Shown: positions 1-10,326 of the stretch, one piece after another | How the letters are laid out: each line of letters starts with the position of its first letter | Position numbering within the stretch: position 1 is the stretch's first letter | Source: Georgenia satyanarayanai | GTDB lineage: Bacteria > Actinomycetota > Actinomycetes > Actinomycetales > Actinomycetaceae | Assembly: GCF_023715365.1 (NCBI RefSeq) | Contig: NZ_JAMBNZ010000008.1 | Span: 62,001-126,000, forward strand | Direction: 5' to 3' | Length of the DNA stretch: 64,000 bases | The notes under the pieces: generated by a model | What the model was told of the DNA's origin: nothing | Databases searched by the model: none | The model's input: the letters and a program-made list of their open reading frames with translations, nothing else | Program-made: the position numbers and the translations under genes

Positions 1-1
1 G

Positions 2-1576
<1,575 letters not shown>

Positions 1577-1579
<3 letters not shown>

Positions 1580-1588
1580 GCCGGCTCA
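1577..1588. other. Palindromic stop-codon junction between convergent genes
   Basis: TGAGCCGGCTCA is a perfect 12-base palindrome. Its first three bases are the stop of the SNF2 gene and its last three are the stop, on the other strand, of the HIT gene. It could form a very small bidirectional hairpin, but no U-tract follows, so terminator function is only a guess. Confidence 0.3.
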
Positions 1589-2032
1589 GAGCCGGGCGGA
1601 GCTCAGCACATGCGGCACATGGGCGCTGTGGCCGGCCTCGCGCAGCGCCGCACGCAGGCGCTCCGCCGCGGCGTCGAGCTCCTCGGGCGGGACGTCGTCG
1701 CGGGCCCGGTCCAGGCGCAGGGCGGCCTCGTCCCAGGCCGGCAGGACGTGGACGTGCAGGTGCGGGACCTCGAAGCCGGCCACCATGACGGCGGCGCGTG
1801 GCGCGTCCCACGCCGCGCGCTGCGCGCGCCCGATCGTGGCCGCCACGACGGCCAGGTGGGCGACGAGATCGTCGGGCGCATCGGTCAGCTGGTCGACCTC
1901 GACCCGCGGAACGACAAGGACATGGCCGTCCGTGACGGGGGCGATGGTGGCGAAGGCGACGCACTCGTCGTCGGCCCAGACGAAACGTCCCGGGATCTCC
2001 CCGGCGATGATCCTGCTGAAGACGGTGCTCAT
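1586..2032 (-). CDS. HIT family protein (histidine-triad nucleotide hydrolase)
   Basis: A 148-residue single-domain histidine-triad protein. The family signature H-x-H-x-H is seen as HLHVHVLP near residue 91, preceded by the typical N-terminal FSRIIAGEIPGRFVWADDE and DGHVLVVPR. HIT proteins hydrolyse nucleoside phosphoramidates or dinucleotides in the cytoplasm; the substrate of this one cannot be told. ATG start at 2032. It is convergent with the helicase and its 5' end faces the MarR gene 47 bases away, so the two probably have divergent promoters in that short gap. Length is normal for the family. Confidence 0.93.
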   Translation of the reverse strand: MSTVFSRIIAGEIPGRFVWADDECVAFATIAPVTDGHVLVVPRVEVDQLTDAPDDLVAHLAVVAATIGRAQRAAWDAPRAAVMVAGFEVPHLHVHVLPAWDEAALRLDRARDDVPPEELDAAAERLRAALREAGHSAHVPHVLSSARL

Positions 2033-2079
2033 GGCGCCAGGGTATCGACGACTACGATCGGTGGGACGAAAGGGACGAG

Positions 2080-2544
2080 GTGCCAGGACAGGACGAGCGT
2101 GCAGTGTCCACCCGGACGGCCGCCGAGGCGTGGGAGGAGCTCTTCCGGGCCCAGGTGACCCTCATGCGACGCTTCGAGGCCGGTGACGACTTCGCCCCGC
2201 TCACCTCGCGCGAGTACGACGTCCTGTTCCAGCTGAGCCTCGGGGAGGGCCGGGCGATGCGCATGCGGGACCTCACCGCGCTCATCCTCCTGTCCCAGCC
2301 GAGCCTCAGCCGCATGGTCGACCGCCTCAGCGCCCGCGGGCTCCTCGAGCGGCGCGCCGCCCCGGGCGACGCACGCGGCGTCGTCGTCGCCCTCACCGAG
2401 GAGGGGCTGCGCCTGCAGCGCGAGATCGGCCGCCACCACGTGCGATCGATCCGCCGCTACGTCGGCGGCGCGCTCGACGAGGACGAGCTGCGCACCCTGC
2501 AGCACCTGGCGCACAAGCTGCGTACCGCCCAGCGCCACCTGTGA
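2080..2544 (+). CDS. MarR-family transcriptional regulator
   Basis: A 154-residue winged-helix regulator of the MarR type. The recognition-helix region LLSQPSLSRMVDRLSARGLLERR and the wing GDARGVVVALTEEG are clear, flanked by the helical dimerisation segments. The GTG at 2080 is preceded by AAAGGG five bases upstream; a second in-frame GTG at 2104 would remove eight residues and is also possible. The gene is divergent from the HIT gene and four bases short of the convergent DtxR gene. The ligand and targets are not evident. MarR proteins usually repress a neighbouring gene in response to phenolic or oxidant ligands. Confidence 0.9.
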   Translation: MPGQDERAVSTRTAAEAWEELFRAQVTLMRRFEAGDDFAPLTSREYDVLFQLSLGEGRAMRMRDLTALILLSQPSLSRMVDRLSARGLLERRAAPGDARGVVVALTEEGLRLQREIGRHHVRSIRRYVGGALDEDELRTLQHLAHKLRTAQRHL

Positions 2545-2548
2545 GGGG

Positions 2549-3232
2549 TCAGGCGGTGACCCACACCGCCGCGACGGCGGGGTCCCCGAGCTCGACGGGC
2601 TCCCCGGCGGACTCCCCAGGAGGGGTGACGGTGAAGAGGGTCGTGCCGACGTAGGGCCGGGCCTCGAGGACGGCCACGTGTGTGTCCAGCCGCACCCCGA
2701 CGTCGGCGAGGTGGCGCAGCACCTGCGGCTCGGCGTCGGAGATCCGTACGACCCGGCCGCCTTCCCCCGCGGGCGTCTGTGCCAGCGGGCGGGTGGGCGG
2801 CACGGTGACCTCCCCGCCGGCCGTGGGAATGGGGTCCCCGTGCGGGTCGCGGACGGGGTGGCCGAGGAGCCGGTCGATGCGCTCGACGAGGAGGTCGGAG
2901 ACGGCGTGCTCGAGGACCTCCGCCTCGTCGTGGACCTCGTCCCACTCGTAGCCCAGGTGCTCGACGAGAAGCGTCTCGATGAGCCGGTGGCGGCGCACCA
3001 TCGCCAGCGCCGCCTGCCGACCGCGGCCGGTGAGGGAGATGCCCCCGTAACGCTCGTGGTGGACCAGGCCCTCGTCCGCCAGGCGTCGGACGGTCTCCGA
3101 GGCGGTCGACGCCGAGACCCCCATCCGGGCCGCCAGCGCGCTGACGCTCGTGGCGGGCCCGCCCCACTCCACCGCGGCGTAGATCGCCTTGAGGTAGTCC
3201 TGGGTGACGTTCGAGGTGGGCAGCTGGCTCAC
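2549..3232 (-). CDS. DtxR/MntR-family metal-dependent repressor
   Basis: A 227-residue protein with the DtxR layout: N-terminal helix-turn-helix (YLKAIYAAVEWGG, then ARMGVSASTASETVRRLADEGLV), the metal-binding dimerisation domain with the H/E-rich segment EWDEVHDEAEVLEHAVSD, and a C-terminal FeoA/SH3-like domain (about residues 150-227). Such proteins bind Fe(II) or Mn(II) and then repress metal-uptake genes. The GTG start at 3230-3232 overlaps the VKOR stop by four bases (GTGA), so it is the last gene of an operon of metallophosphoesterase, VKOR and DtxR. A metalloregulator behind two membrane enzymes is an unusual arrangement; no metal transporter lies next to it. Confidence 0.93.
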   Translation of the reverse strand: MSQLPTSNVTQDYLKAIYAAVEWGGPATSVSALAARMGVSASTASETVRRLADEGLVHHERYGGISLTGRGRQAALAMVRRHRLIETLLVEHLGYEWDEVHDEAEVLEHAVSDLLVERIDRLLGHPVRDPHGDPIPTAGGEVTVPPTRPLAQTPAGEGGRVVRISDAEPQVLRHLADVGVRLDTHVAVLEARPYVGTTLFTVTPPGESAGEPVELGDPAVAAVWVTA

Positions 3233-3936
3233 AGGATCAGCATCCACTGGTCCCAGAAGACGACGGCGATGAGGAGGAGGACGACGGCGTACCAGACCGT
3301 GATGACCAGGGCGCGGTCCTGGACGAGGAAGCGCCGCAGCCCCTCGGGGGCCGGCAGGTGGCGGCCCTGGAAGCCGCGGGCGAGGACGTTGACGACGATC
3401 GGGATCGTCACCGCCCACACGACGAGGCAGTAGGGGCACAGGCCGCGGAGGCTGGTGAAGGCCTGGTACTGGAACCACGAGATCCACACGGCCGCGAGCA
3501 CCGAGCCGGCCATGAGCAGGACCCAGTACACGCGCGGGAGCCGTCCCCCGCCGAGGAGCGCGACGCCGGTGGCGGTGACGATCGCGAAGCCGATCGTGCC
3601 GAGGACGGCGTTGGGCGGGCCGAGCACCGAGGCCTGCCACGACAGGACGAACTTGCCGCAGCCGATGAGCGGGTTGATGTCGCAGCCGAGGGCGGCGTTC
3701 GGGTCACGAAGCAGCTTCTGCGTCGACAGGATGAGCATGACCGAGGCCCAGGTGCCGAGCGCGCCACCGATGGTGAGGAGCCAGCCCAGGCCGCGGGTAC
3801 CGCCGCCGGCGAGCTGGTGCTCGGTGGGGCGGGCGGGGTCGAGGGCCGCGAGGGCCTCCTCCTCGGCGAGCAGCTCCTCGTCGGTCAGGGCGTCCTCGTC
3901 CGCGGTGACGTCCCCGGCCCGCTGCTGCTGGCTCAT
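3229..3936 (-). CDS. Vitamin K epoxide reductase family protein
   Basis: A 235-residue integral membrane protein with a charged N-terminal tail of about 45 residues and several hydrophobic segments. It carries the VKOR cysteines: a loop pair C85 and C93 (ALGCDINPLIGCGKF) and the CXXC active site C167-P-Y-C170 in the last part of the helix bundle. Actinobacterial VKORs reoxidise DsbA-like proteins using menaquinone, and so drive extracytoplasmic disulphide formation. No thioredoxin-like partner is fused or adjacent. The start overlaps the end of the metallophosphoesterase by four bases (ATGA) and its stop overlaps the DtxR start, so all three are co-transcribed. Confidence 0.94.
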   Translation of the reverse strand: MSQQQRAGDVTADEDALTDEELLAEEEALAALDPARPTEHQLAGGGTRGLGWLLTIGGALGTWASVMLILSTQKLLRDPNAALGCDINPLIGCGKFVLSWQASVLGPPNAVLGTIGFAIVTATGVALLGGGRLPRVYWVLLMAGSVLAAVWISWFQYQAFTSLRGLCPYCLVVWAVTIPIVVNVLARGFQGRHLPAPEGLRRFLVQDRALVITVWYAVVLLLIAVVFWDQWMLIL

Positions 3937-5780
3937 CTGCGCTCCGTTCCCGCGGACGACTCCGCGTCGGTCGGGTCCCCGCTGGGCCCGCCGCTCTCAG
4001 TATCACCGCTCGTCGGCGCCGAGTCAGCAGGGTCCGGGAACCGGTACCAGCGCCCCAGCTGGACGGTCGTGTCGGTGCCGACCGTCACCACCCGGTAGTC
4101 GAGCGGGCGGCCGCTGGCGGAGTCGACGCGCAGCACGGTCATCTCCGCGGGCCCGTTGAGCGGGCCGACCGTCGCACCGCCCGACGCGCCGGCGGTGCTC
4201 GAGCTGACGTACCGAGTGCCGGCGCCGTGGACCTCCGGCCCCTCGCGCCGGTGCCAGTGACCCGACAGCGCGAGCGGCACACACCCCTGCTCGAGTGCCG
4301 GGAGCGCGGCGCGCGGGTTGTGGACGAGCACGACGTCGGCCCGGTCGGTGGAGCACGCCTCCTCGGCAAGGCGCTCCCCCATCTCCGGCACGGTCTCGTC
4401 GCGCTCCGGCCGGGTGCCCTCGCCGACGGCGGTGAGCGTCGGGTCGGTGTCGCCGATGATCCGCACGCCGTCGACCTCGACGACGCTCCCGCCGAGGACG
4501 ACGTACCCGGCGTCGCGCATCTGCTCCGCGGTGGTGACGGAGTCGTGGTTGCCGGTGGACACGATCAGCGGGAGGTCGTCGGCGATCTCCCCGGCGAAGG
4601 CGTTGACGCAGTAGGACTCCACGGCCGTCCCGCTCATCACGGTGTCGCCCGCGTCGAGGACGGCACTCGCCCCGCTCAGGCGGGCTGCGCCGGCGATGAC
4701 GGACGCCATCCCCACGTTGCAGTGGAGGTCGCTGACGAGGAGGAAGGTCACCGGCTCCACCCGCGCGGGCGCCTCGGTGGCCGCCTCCGACGCGGCCGCG
4801 ACACCGTCGTCCGGTGAGCCGGTGGCCTCGGGCGAGGCGGCGCCGTCGTCGGCCGGGGCTGTGGCGTCGTCGACAGGCGCCGTGGCGTCGTCGGCCGGCG
4901 GGGCGACGCCGTCAGTGGCGGTGTCTGTGGGCGCGGGGCTGACGACGGGGATGCCGGGCGGGCGGGACGGGGCACGATCCTGCGCGTAGGCCGCCTCCAG
5001 GTTCTCGTTGACCGAGGCATAGAAGGCCTCGTTCTCCTCGTAGGCCTCCACGAGGTAGCCCCCGTAGGTGTCGATGAGCTGGGCCATCCGGCCGGTCATC
5101 CGCAGGTCCTCCATCGGCGTGCCCGCCAGCGCGCTGATGGTCCGGCCGGGCGCGGGACGATCACGCACGGTCAGGGCCGTGGGCACCGCCACGAGCGTGA
5201 CGACGACGACGGCGGCGAGCGGCACCACGCCGGGGCGCCGCGCCGCGTGAGCCACCTCGCGGCGCAGCAGCCCGCGGGAGGCGAGCCGCGCGCCGGCGAC
5301 GACGAGGAGGACGGACCCGGCGACCATCGCCGCGCGGCCCAGGGCGTCGCGGACCAGCGCGCTGACGGCGTCGGCGACGACGGCGTCGGGGTGGGCCACG
5401 ACCTGCGCGTACGCGGCGACGTCACCGGCCAGGCCGGTGACCGGGCTGGCCTGCACGGCCGTCAGCTCGGCCGGGATCTCCTGGACGACGACCTCCACGC
5501 CCAGCGGCCAGGGCATCGGGGAGTCGAGGAGGACCGTGCCGAGCGGACCGAGGTCGACGACGATCTCGTGCTGCGCGGTCACCTCGTAGTGCGCGACGTG
5601 CGGGCCCAGGGAGGAGTCGGTCGAGGCGGTGAGCACACCGACGACGCCGGAGACCAGCAGCGTGACGAGGAGTAGGAGGCCGGTGCGGATGAGGCGCCGC
5701 GTCGTCGTCGTCTGCCGGTGCCACCACGGCCAGCGCCGTCGCGGCGCGTCGTCCTGCTCGTCGTCCACCATCGCCACCAT
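3933..5780 (-). CDS. Membrane-anchored metallophosphoesterase
   Basis: A 615-residue protein with an N-terminal transmembrane helix (about residues 28-50), two further hydrophobic segments around residues 140-200, an acidic Ala/Thr/Pro-rich linker with repeated (A/V)DDATAP units near 290-320, and a C-terminal calcineurin-like phosphoesterase domain. The metal ligands are visible in order: SDLHCN (near 350), DAGD, GNHD (near 410) and GHWH (near 508). The topology places the catalytic domain outside the cytoplasm, by inference. First gene of the operon with VKOR and DtxR. ATG at 5780; an ATG nine bases later is an alternative start. The substrate cannot be predicted. Confidence 0.9.
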   Translation of the reverse strand: MVAMVDDEQDDAPRRRWPWWHRQTTTTRRLIRTGLLLLVTLLVSGVVGVLTASTDSSLGPHVAHYEVTAQHEIVVDLGPLGTVLLDSPMPWPLGVEVVVQEIPAELTAVQASPVTGLAGDVAAYAQVVAHPDAVVADAVSALVRDALGRAAMVAGSVLLVVAGARLASRGLLRREVAHAARRPGVVPLAAVVVVTLVAVPTALTVRDRPAPGRTISALAGTPMEDLRMTGRMAQLIDTYGGYLVEAYEENEAFYASVNENLEAAYAQDRAPSRPPGIPVVSPAPTDTATDGVAPPADDATAPVDDATAPADDGAASPEATGSPDDGVAAASEAATEAPARVEPVTFLLVSDLHCNVGMASVIAGAARLSGASAVLDAGDTVMSGTAVESYCVNAFAGEIADDLPLIVSTGNHDSVTTAEQMRDAGYVVLGGSVVEVDGVRIIGDTDPTLTAVGEGTRPERDETVPEMGERLAEEACSTDRADVVLVHNPRAALPALEQGCVPLALSGHWHRREGPEVHGAGTRYVSSSTAGASGGATVGPLNGPAEMTVLRVDSASGRPLDYRVVTVGTDTTVQLGRWYRFPDPADSAPTSGDTESGGPSGDPTDAESSAGTERR

Positions 5781-5857
5781 TGTCGCCCACCCGGGCGCGC
5801 GTGCCGAGCGGTGCGTGATGTGGTTCGCTCACCAGCGAGTCGAGAGAAGGAGCAGGC

Positions 5858-7336
5858 GTGGGTGAGGACATCTCCGGGACGACGTTCACGCGCGCGGACC
5901 ACGCGAAGTACCGCGCGAAGATCCGCCGGTGCCTGGACACGCTGGAGGCGATGCTCGACGCGGGCGTCTTCGTCGAGGACGAGTGGCGCACGGGCCTGGA
6001 GATCGAGCTCGGGCTCGCCGGCGCGGACATGCGTCCGTTCCACCGCAACGCCGAGGTGCTCGAGCGCATCGCCGACCCGCTGTACCAAACCGAGCTGGGC
6101 AAGTTCACCATCGAGCTCAACGTCGAGCCGCGGCGCATCGACGGCCAGTCCCTCGAGCAGCTCGAGGCGGCGCTGCGCCACAACCTCAACCGAGCGCGGG
6201 ACCGCGCAGGGGACGCCGGCGCCGAGCTCGTCATGGTGGGAATCCTGCCGACCCTGCCGGCGCCCCCGGCCGGGCGCAGCTGGTTCACCGAGAGCGACCG
6301 CTACGTCGCGCTGGACGAGGCCATCATGAACTCGCGGCGCGAGGACATCACGCTGCGCATCAACGGTCCCGAGCCGCTCTCGCTGACGATGGACTCGATC
6401 ATCGCCGAGGCCGCGTGCACCTCCACCCAGCTCCACCTCCAGGTCACGCCCCGGCGCTACGCCGACTACTGGAACGCCTCGCAGCTGCTCGCCGGGCCCC
6501 AGCTCGTCATGGGCGCCAACTCCCCCTACCTCTTCGGCCACCACCTGCAGGCCGAGACGCGCGTGGAGACCTTCCTCCAGGCGACCGACACCCGGTCGGT
6601 CGAGCTGCGCAACCAGGGCGTGCGGCCGCGGGTGTTCTTCGGGGACCGGTGGATCACCTCGATCTTCGACCTCTTCGAGGAGAACGTCCGCTACTTCCCC
6701 GCGCTGCTGCCGGTGAGCAGCGACGAGGACCCGGCCGCGGTGCTCGCTGCCGGCGACACGCCGTCGCTGGCCGAGCTGCGGCTGCACAACGGCACCGTCT
6801 ACCGCTGGAACCGGCCGATCTACGACGTCCAGGACGGTCGCCCGCACCTGCGGGTGGAGAACCGGGTGCTGCCCGCCGGGCCGAGCGTCCTCGACACCCT
6901 CGCCAACGCGGCCTTCTTCTACGGGATGGTCGTCGAGCTCGTCACCGACGAGCGGCCGCTGTGGTCCCGGATGTCCTTCGACGGGGCACGCGAGAACTTC
7001 CACGCCGCCGCGCGGTACGGGATCGACGCCCGGCTGTACTGGCCCGGCCTCGGTGAGGTGTCGGGCACCGAGCTCGTCCTCGACACGCTGCTGCCGATGG
7101 CGGCGCGCGGCCTCGAGCGGCTGGGCGTGGACGCCCCGGTCGCGGGGAAGTACCTCGACATCATCGAGGCCCGTGCCCGGCTGCGCCGCAACGGCGCCAC
7201 GTGGCAGGTGGCCGCCGTCGAGGCCTACGAGGGGCGCGGCAAGGACCGCCGCGACGCCCTCCACCTCATGCTCGCCGACTACGTGAGAAACATGAACGGC
7301 GGAGACCCTGTCCACACCTGGAACGTCCCCACCTGA
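5858..7336 (+). CDS. Glutamate-cysteine ligase family 2 (GCS2) protein
   Basis: A 492-residue member of the GCS2 family, ATP-dependent enzymes joining glutamate to an amino compound through the gamma-carboxyl. The glutamate/metal-binding start GLEIELGLAGADMRP, the TELGKFTIELNVEPRR segment and LRINGPEPLSLTMDSI are conserved-looking. GTG start at 5858 with a strong ribosome site AGAAGGAG nine bases upstream. In actinomycetes GCS2 homologues include EgtA of ergothioneine synthesis, but no egtB-E genes are nearby. Glutathione is rare in this phylum, so the true product is open. It is divergent from the metallophosphoesterase and ends at a long inverted repeat. Confidence 0.88.
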   Translation: MGEDISGTTFTRADHAKYRAKIRRCLDTLEAMLDAGVFVEDEWRTGLEIELGLAGADMRPFHRNAEVLERIADPLYQTELGKFTIELNVEPRRIDGQSLEQLEAALRHNLNRARDRAGDAGAELVMVGILPTLPAPPAGRSWFTESDRYVALDEAIMNSRREDITLRINGPEPLSLTMDSIIAEAACTSTQLHLQVTPRRYADYWNASQLLAGPQLVMGANSPYLFGHHLQAETRVETFLQATDTRSVELRNQGVRPRVFFGDRWITSIFDLFEENVRYFPALLPVSSDEDPAAVLAAGDTPSLAELRLHNGTVYRWNRPIYDVQDGRPHLRVENRVLPAGPSVLDTLANAAFFYGMVVELVTDERPLWSRMSFDGARENFHAAARYGIDARLYWPGLGEVSGTELVLDTLLPMAARGLERLGVDAPVAGKYLDIIEARARLRRNGATWQVAAVEAYEGRGKDRRDALHLMLADYVRNMNGGDPVHTWNVPT

Positions 7337-7417
7337 CCCCAACACCCGCATATGCGGGAAATCTGCGGCTCCCCATGCGGATCGGCTGCAGGTTTCCCGC
7401 ATATGCGGGTGTGGGGG
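7337..7417. terminator. Long inverted repeat between convergent genes, probable bidirectional terminator
   Basis: Arms 7337-7366 and 7388-7417 are reverse complements over about 28 bases with one mismatch and one unpaired base; the loop is 21 bases. Each arm also contains the self-palindrome CCCGCATATGCGGG (7344-7357 and 7397-7410), so each can fold on its own or both can pair. It lies exactly between the stops of the GCS2 gene and gluconokinase. This suits a two-way terminator, though a mobile repeat or protein site is also possible. Confidence 0.7.
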
Positions 7418-7423
7418 CGGGGC

Positions 7424-8944
7424 TTACAGGCGGGGCTGGGTCTCTAGCGTCTCCAGGTAGCTCTGGAGCTCGTCGTAGGCGCCCAGGAGGTGGGCGGCCC
7501 GGGCTCGCAGGCCGGAGTACGTGAGGCGGTCGGCCTCGGAGACGCCGATCGGGTCGGCAACCTCGCCGGCGGGGCTGAGCAGCTCGAGGCCGGCGGCCAG
7601 CGAGTCGACCTGCCCGGTGGCGTACAGCGCGAGAATCGCCGAGCCGAGCGCGGAGCCCTCGGCGTCGTCGGTCGGGACGAGGGGGCGGCCGATCGTCGCC
7701 GCCATGACCTGGCGCCACAGGTCCGCGCGGAAGACCCCGCCGGTGCAGCGCACCTCGGTGACGGGAGTGACCGTGTCGAGGACGTCGACGAGGCTGGACA
7801 TCTGCAGCGCCACCCCCTCGATCGCCGCGCGGATGAAGTGCCCGCGGCCGTGGGCGTGCCGCACGCCGAGGTAGGACCCGGTGAGCTCGGGATCCCACAG
7901 CGGCGCCCGCTCACCGAGGAGGTAGGGCAGCATGATGAGCCCGTCGCTGCCGGCGGGCACGGCGCCGGCCATCGCCATCACCTGGAGGTCGCGCAGCGGC
8001 CCGGCGGGAACGTCCGGCGCGTAGACCTCACCGGCCCAGCGGGCCACGACTCCGCCGTTGCTGATCGCCGCGCCGACCACCCAGGCGTCGTCGGCGAGGG
8101 CGTAGCAGAACAGGCGCCCGTCGGCGTCGAGCTTGGGCGCGTCGACGACCGTCCGCACCGCGCCGCTCGTGCCCATCGACAGCCCCGCGATCCCGGGCTC
8201 GATCGCCCCGGTGCCGAGGTTGCCGAGCGGCCCGTCGGTCGCACCCGCGTTGACGGGGATGCCCCCGGGCAGTCCCACGCGCAGGCCCGCCTCACGGGAG
8301 AGGTCGAGCAGCGCCGTCGTCGCAAGCACCTCGGGCAGCTGCTCGCGGCGCACCCCGGCCAGCGCCAGGGAGGAGTCGGCCCAGGTGCGGGTGGACAGGT
8401 CGAGCAGCCCCGAGGCCGAGGCCGTGGACAGCTCGGTGACGAGGCGCCCGGTGAGGTGGAGCAGGACGAGGTCCTTGAGCCCGATCCAGCGGTGCGCACG
8501 GGCTGCCGTGACGGTGTCGTGGCGGGCGAACCACATGAGCTTGACGAGCGGGCTCATCGGGTGGACCGGAGTGCCGGACAGGTGGAGGAGCTCGCGTGCC
8601 CGCCCGGCGGCCCGCAGCTCGGCGGCCTCGGCGTGCGCACGCGTGTCCGCCCACGTGATGATGTCGGTGACCGGGTGCAGGTCCTCGTCGAGACCGACGA
8701 GCCCGTGCATCGCGGAGCCAACCCCGATGACGTCGATCGCGCGGCCGGCGCAGGCCGCGACGACCTCCGCCAGGGCGCCGTCGACGGCGTCGAGCACCAT
8801 CCGCGGGCTCTGCACCTGCCAGCGGGGTTGCGGCTCCGCGAGCCGGTACTCACGGAAGGCGGCCATCCGCCAGCCGGAGGTCGCGTCGACGGCGATGACC
8901 TTGGTGGTCGTCGTGCCGACGTCGATACCGAGGACGACGCCCAT
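7424..8944 (-). CDS. gntK: FGGY-family gluconokinase
   Basis: A 506-residue FGGY carbohydrate kinase. The N-terminal phosphate-binding loop GIDVGTTTTK, the SAMHGLVGLDEDLHPVTDIITWADTRA segment and GTPVHPMSPLVKLMWF match the gluconokinase branch rather than xylulokinase. The C-terminal FGGY signature region (RHAHGRGHFIRAAIEGVALQMSSL) is present. It would phosphorylate D-gluconate to 6-phosphogluconate, which the nearby gnd product consumes. It starts two bases after the uxuB-like gene, so it is the third gene of an operon uxaC-uxuB-gntK. Substrate is inferred from family and context; a related kinase of another polyol or sugar acid is less likely. Confidence 0.88.
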   Translation of the reverse strand: MGVVLGIDVGTTTTKVIAVDATSGWRMAAFREYRLAEPQPRWQVQSPRMVLDAVDGALAEVVAACAGRAIDVIGVGSAMHGLVGLDEDLHPVTDIITWADTRAHAEAAELRAAGRARELLHLSGTPVHPMSPLVKLMWFARHDTVTAARAHRWIGLKDLVLLHLTGRLVTELSTASASGLLDLSTRTWADSSLALAGVRREQLPEVLATTALLDLSREAGLRVGLPGGIPVNAGATDGPLGNLGTGAIEPGIAGLSMGTSGAVRTVVDAPKLDADGRLFCYALADDAWVVGAAISNGGVVARWAGEVYAPDVPAGPLRDLQVMAMAGAVPAGSDGLIMLPYLLGERAPLWDPELTGSYLGVRHAHGRGHFIRAAIEGVALQMSSLVDVLDTVTPVTEVRCTGGVFRADLWRQVMAATIGRPLVPTDDAEGSALGSAILALYATGQVDSLAAGLELLSPAGEVADPIGVSEADRLTYSGLRARAAHLLGAYDELQSYLETLETQPRL

Positions 8945-8946
8945 GC

Positions 8947-10326
8947 TCAGCGCCCCGTGCCCGACTCGAAGGACCGGAGCTGGTCGACGACGGCGGAGCG
9001 CAGCTCGGCGTCGTCGGCGAGGTCGGGGGCGAGCTCGCCGAGCACGGTGCGCACGGCCTGTTCCTCGTCCCCGGCCGCCAGCTGCTGCCAGCGCTCGGCC
9101 GCGACGTCCTTGACCGGCACGCCCGCCCCGCGCAGGTGGGCGACCCAGGCGGCGACGGCGACGACGGCGCCGTGGGGCAGCCGCCCGGCACCGCGCTCGG
9201 TGCGCAGCACCGGGACGTGGCGCACGGGCAGCTTCTGCGAGCCGTCGGCGGCGATGCGGCCGAGGATGTCACGCATGCGGGGGTTGGCGAAGCGCTCACG
9301 CAGCGCCTCGCGGTAGGCGGCGACGTCCTCCGCGGGGACGTCGAGGCTCGCCTCGGCGTCGTCCCACAGGCGCTCGACCCACGCGCGGAGCTGCTCGTCG
9401 GCAAAGGCCTCGTCCACGGTCTCGTGGCCGAGGATCGGCCCGGCGTAGGCCATGAGGGAGTGCGCGCCGTTGAGGAGGAGGAGCTTGCGGCGCTCGTAGG
9501 GCTCGACGTCCTCGACCAGCGTGACGCCGGCGGCCTCCCACTGCGGCCGGCCGGCCGGGAAGCGCCCGGCGATGACCCACTCGGTGAAGGGCTCGGTCGC
9601 GACGGGCGCGGCGTCGACGACGCCGAGCTCGCGCTCGACGAGCTCGGCGGTCTCCGGGCCGACGGCCGGGGTGATCCGGTCGACCATCGAGCTGGCGAAG
9701 TCGACGTTCTCCTCGATCCACGGCAGCAGGTCCGGGTCGATGAGCCCGCCGAGGTCGCGCACGACGCGGCCCACGACCTCACCGTTGCCGGGCAGGTTGT
9801 CGCACGGCAGCACCGTGATGGCACCACCGTCGGCCGCCTGGCGGGCGATGAGCCCGGCGACGAGCTTGCCGGGCACCGTGGTGACGGGCGCGACCGGGTC
9901 GCGGCGCAGGGTCTCGACGTCGGCGAGGACGTCGGGGTTGTCCCGGTCCAGCCCGCCGTCGGAGCCGCGCAGGTAGCCCGCCTCGGTGACGGTCGCCGTG
10001 ACGACGGCGACGGCGGGGTCGCGCAGGTACCCGAGCCAGGCCGCGTGGTCGGCGGCGGCGTGGACGGCGCTCACCGAGGTGACGACCTCGAGCTCGTCGC
10101 CCTCCGCGCCGCGCACGACGAGCGTGTACAGCCCGTCCTGCGGGGCGAGGGCGCGGGCGGCGTCCGGGCGGCGGCCGGTGAAGGCCGCGATGCCCCACTG
10201 AGCGCCGTCGGCGGCGTGCATCGTGTACCAGGCCTGGTGGGCGCGGAAGAAGTTGCCCAGGCCGAGGTGCGCGATGCGGACGGGCGGCGCCACCTGGTCG
10301 GGGCCGCGGCTGAGTCGCTCGCTCAC
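8947..10326 (-). CDS. uxuB: Mannitol dehydrogenase-family oxidoreductase, probable fructuronate reductase
   Basis: A 459-residue long-chain mannitol dehydrogenase family enzyme. It has the N-terminal Rossmann region with HLGLGNFFRAHQAWY, the central VLPCDNLPGNG motif and the catalytic-domain stretch YERRKLLLLNGAHSLMAYAG with the essential lysine. Members next to uxaC reduce D-fructuronate to D-mannonate with NADH. The GTG start overlaps the uxaC stop by four bases (10323-10326). No uxuA-type mannonate dehydratase follows in this window, so the mannonate formed must be used another way; see the LarA-family gene. Tagaturonate or mannitol as substrate is possible but fits the neighbours less well. 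Confidence 0.88.
   Translation of the reverse strand: MSERLSRGPDQVAPPVRIAHLGLGNFFRAHQAWYTMHAADGAQWGIAAFTGRRPDAARALAPQDGLYTLVVRGAEGDELEVVTSVSAVHAAADHAAWLGYLRDPAVAVVTATVTEAGYLRGSDGGLDRDNPDVLADVETLRRDPVAPVTTVPGKLVAGLIARQAADGGAITVLPCDNLPGNGEVVGRVVRDLGGLIDPDLLPWIEENVDFASSMVDRITPAVGPETAELVERELGVVDAAPVATEPFTEWVIAGRFPAGRPQWEAAGVTLVEDVEPYERRKLLLLNGAHSLMAYAGPILGHETVDEAFADEQLRAWVERLWDDAEASLDVPAEDVAAYREALRERFANPRMRDILGRIAADGSQKLPVRHVPVLRTERGAGRLPHGAVVAVAAWVAHLRGAGVPVKDVAAERWQQLAAGDEEQAVRTVLGELAPDLADDAELRSAVVDQLRSFESGTGR

Noticed and set aside
8947-10326. Mannitol dehydrogenase proper
   Set aside because: Same family, but it overlaps uxaC and is followed by gluconokinase, so fructuronate reductase is the better reading.
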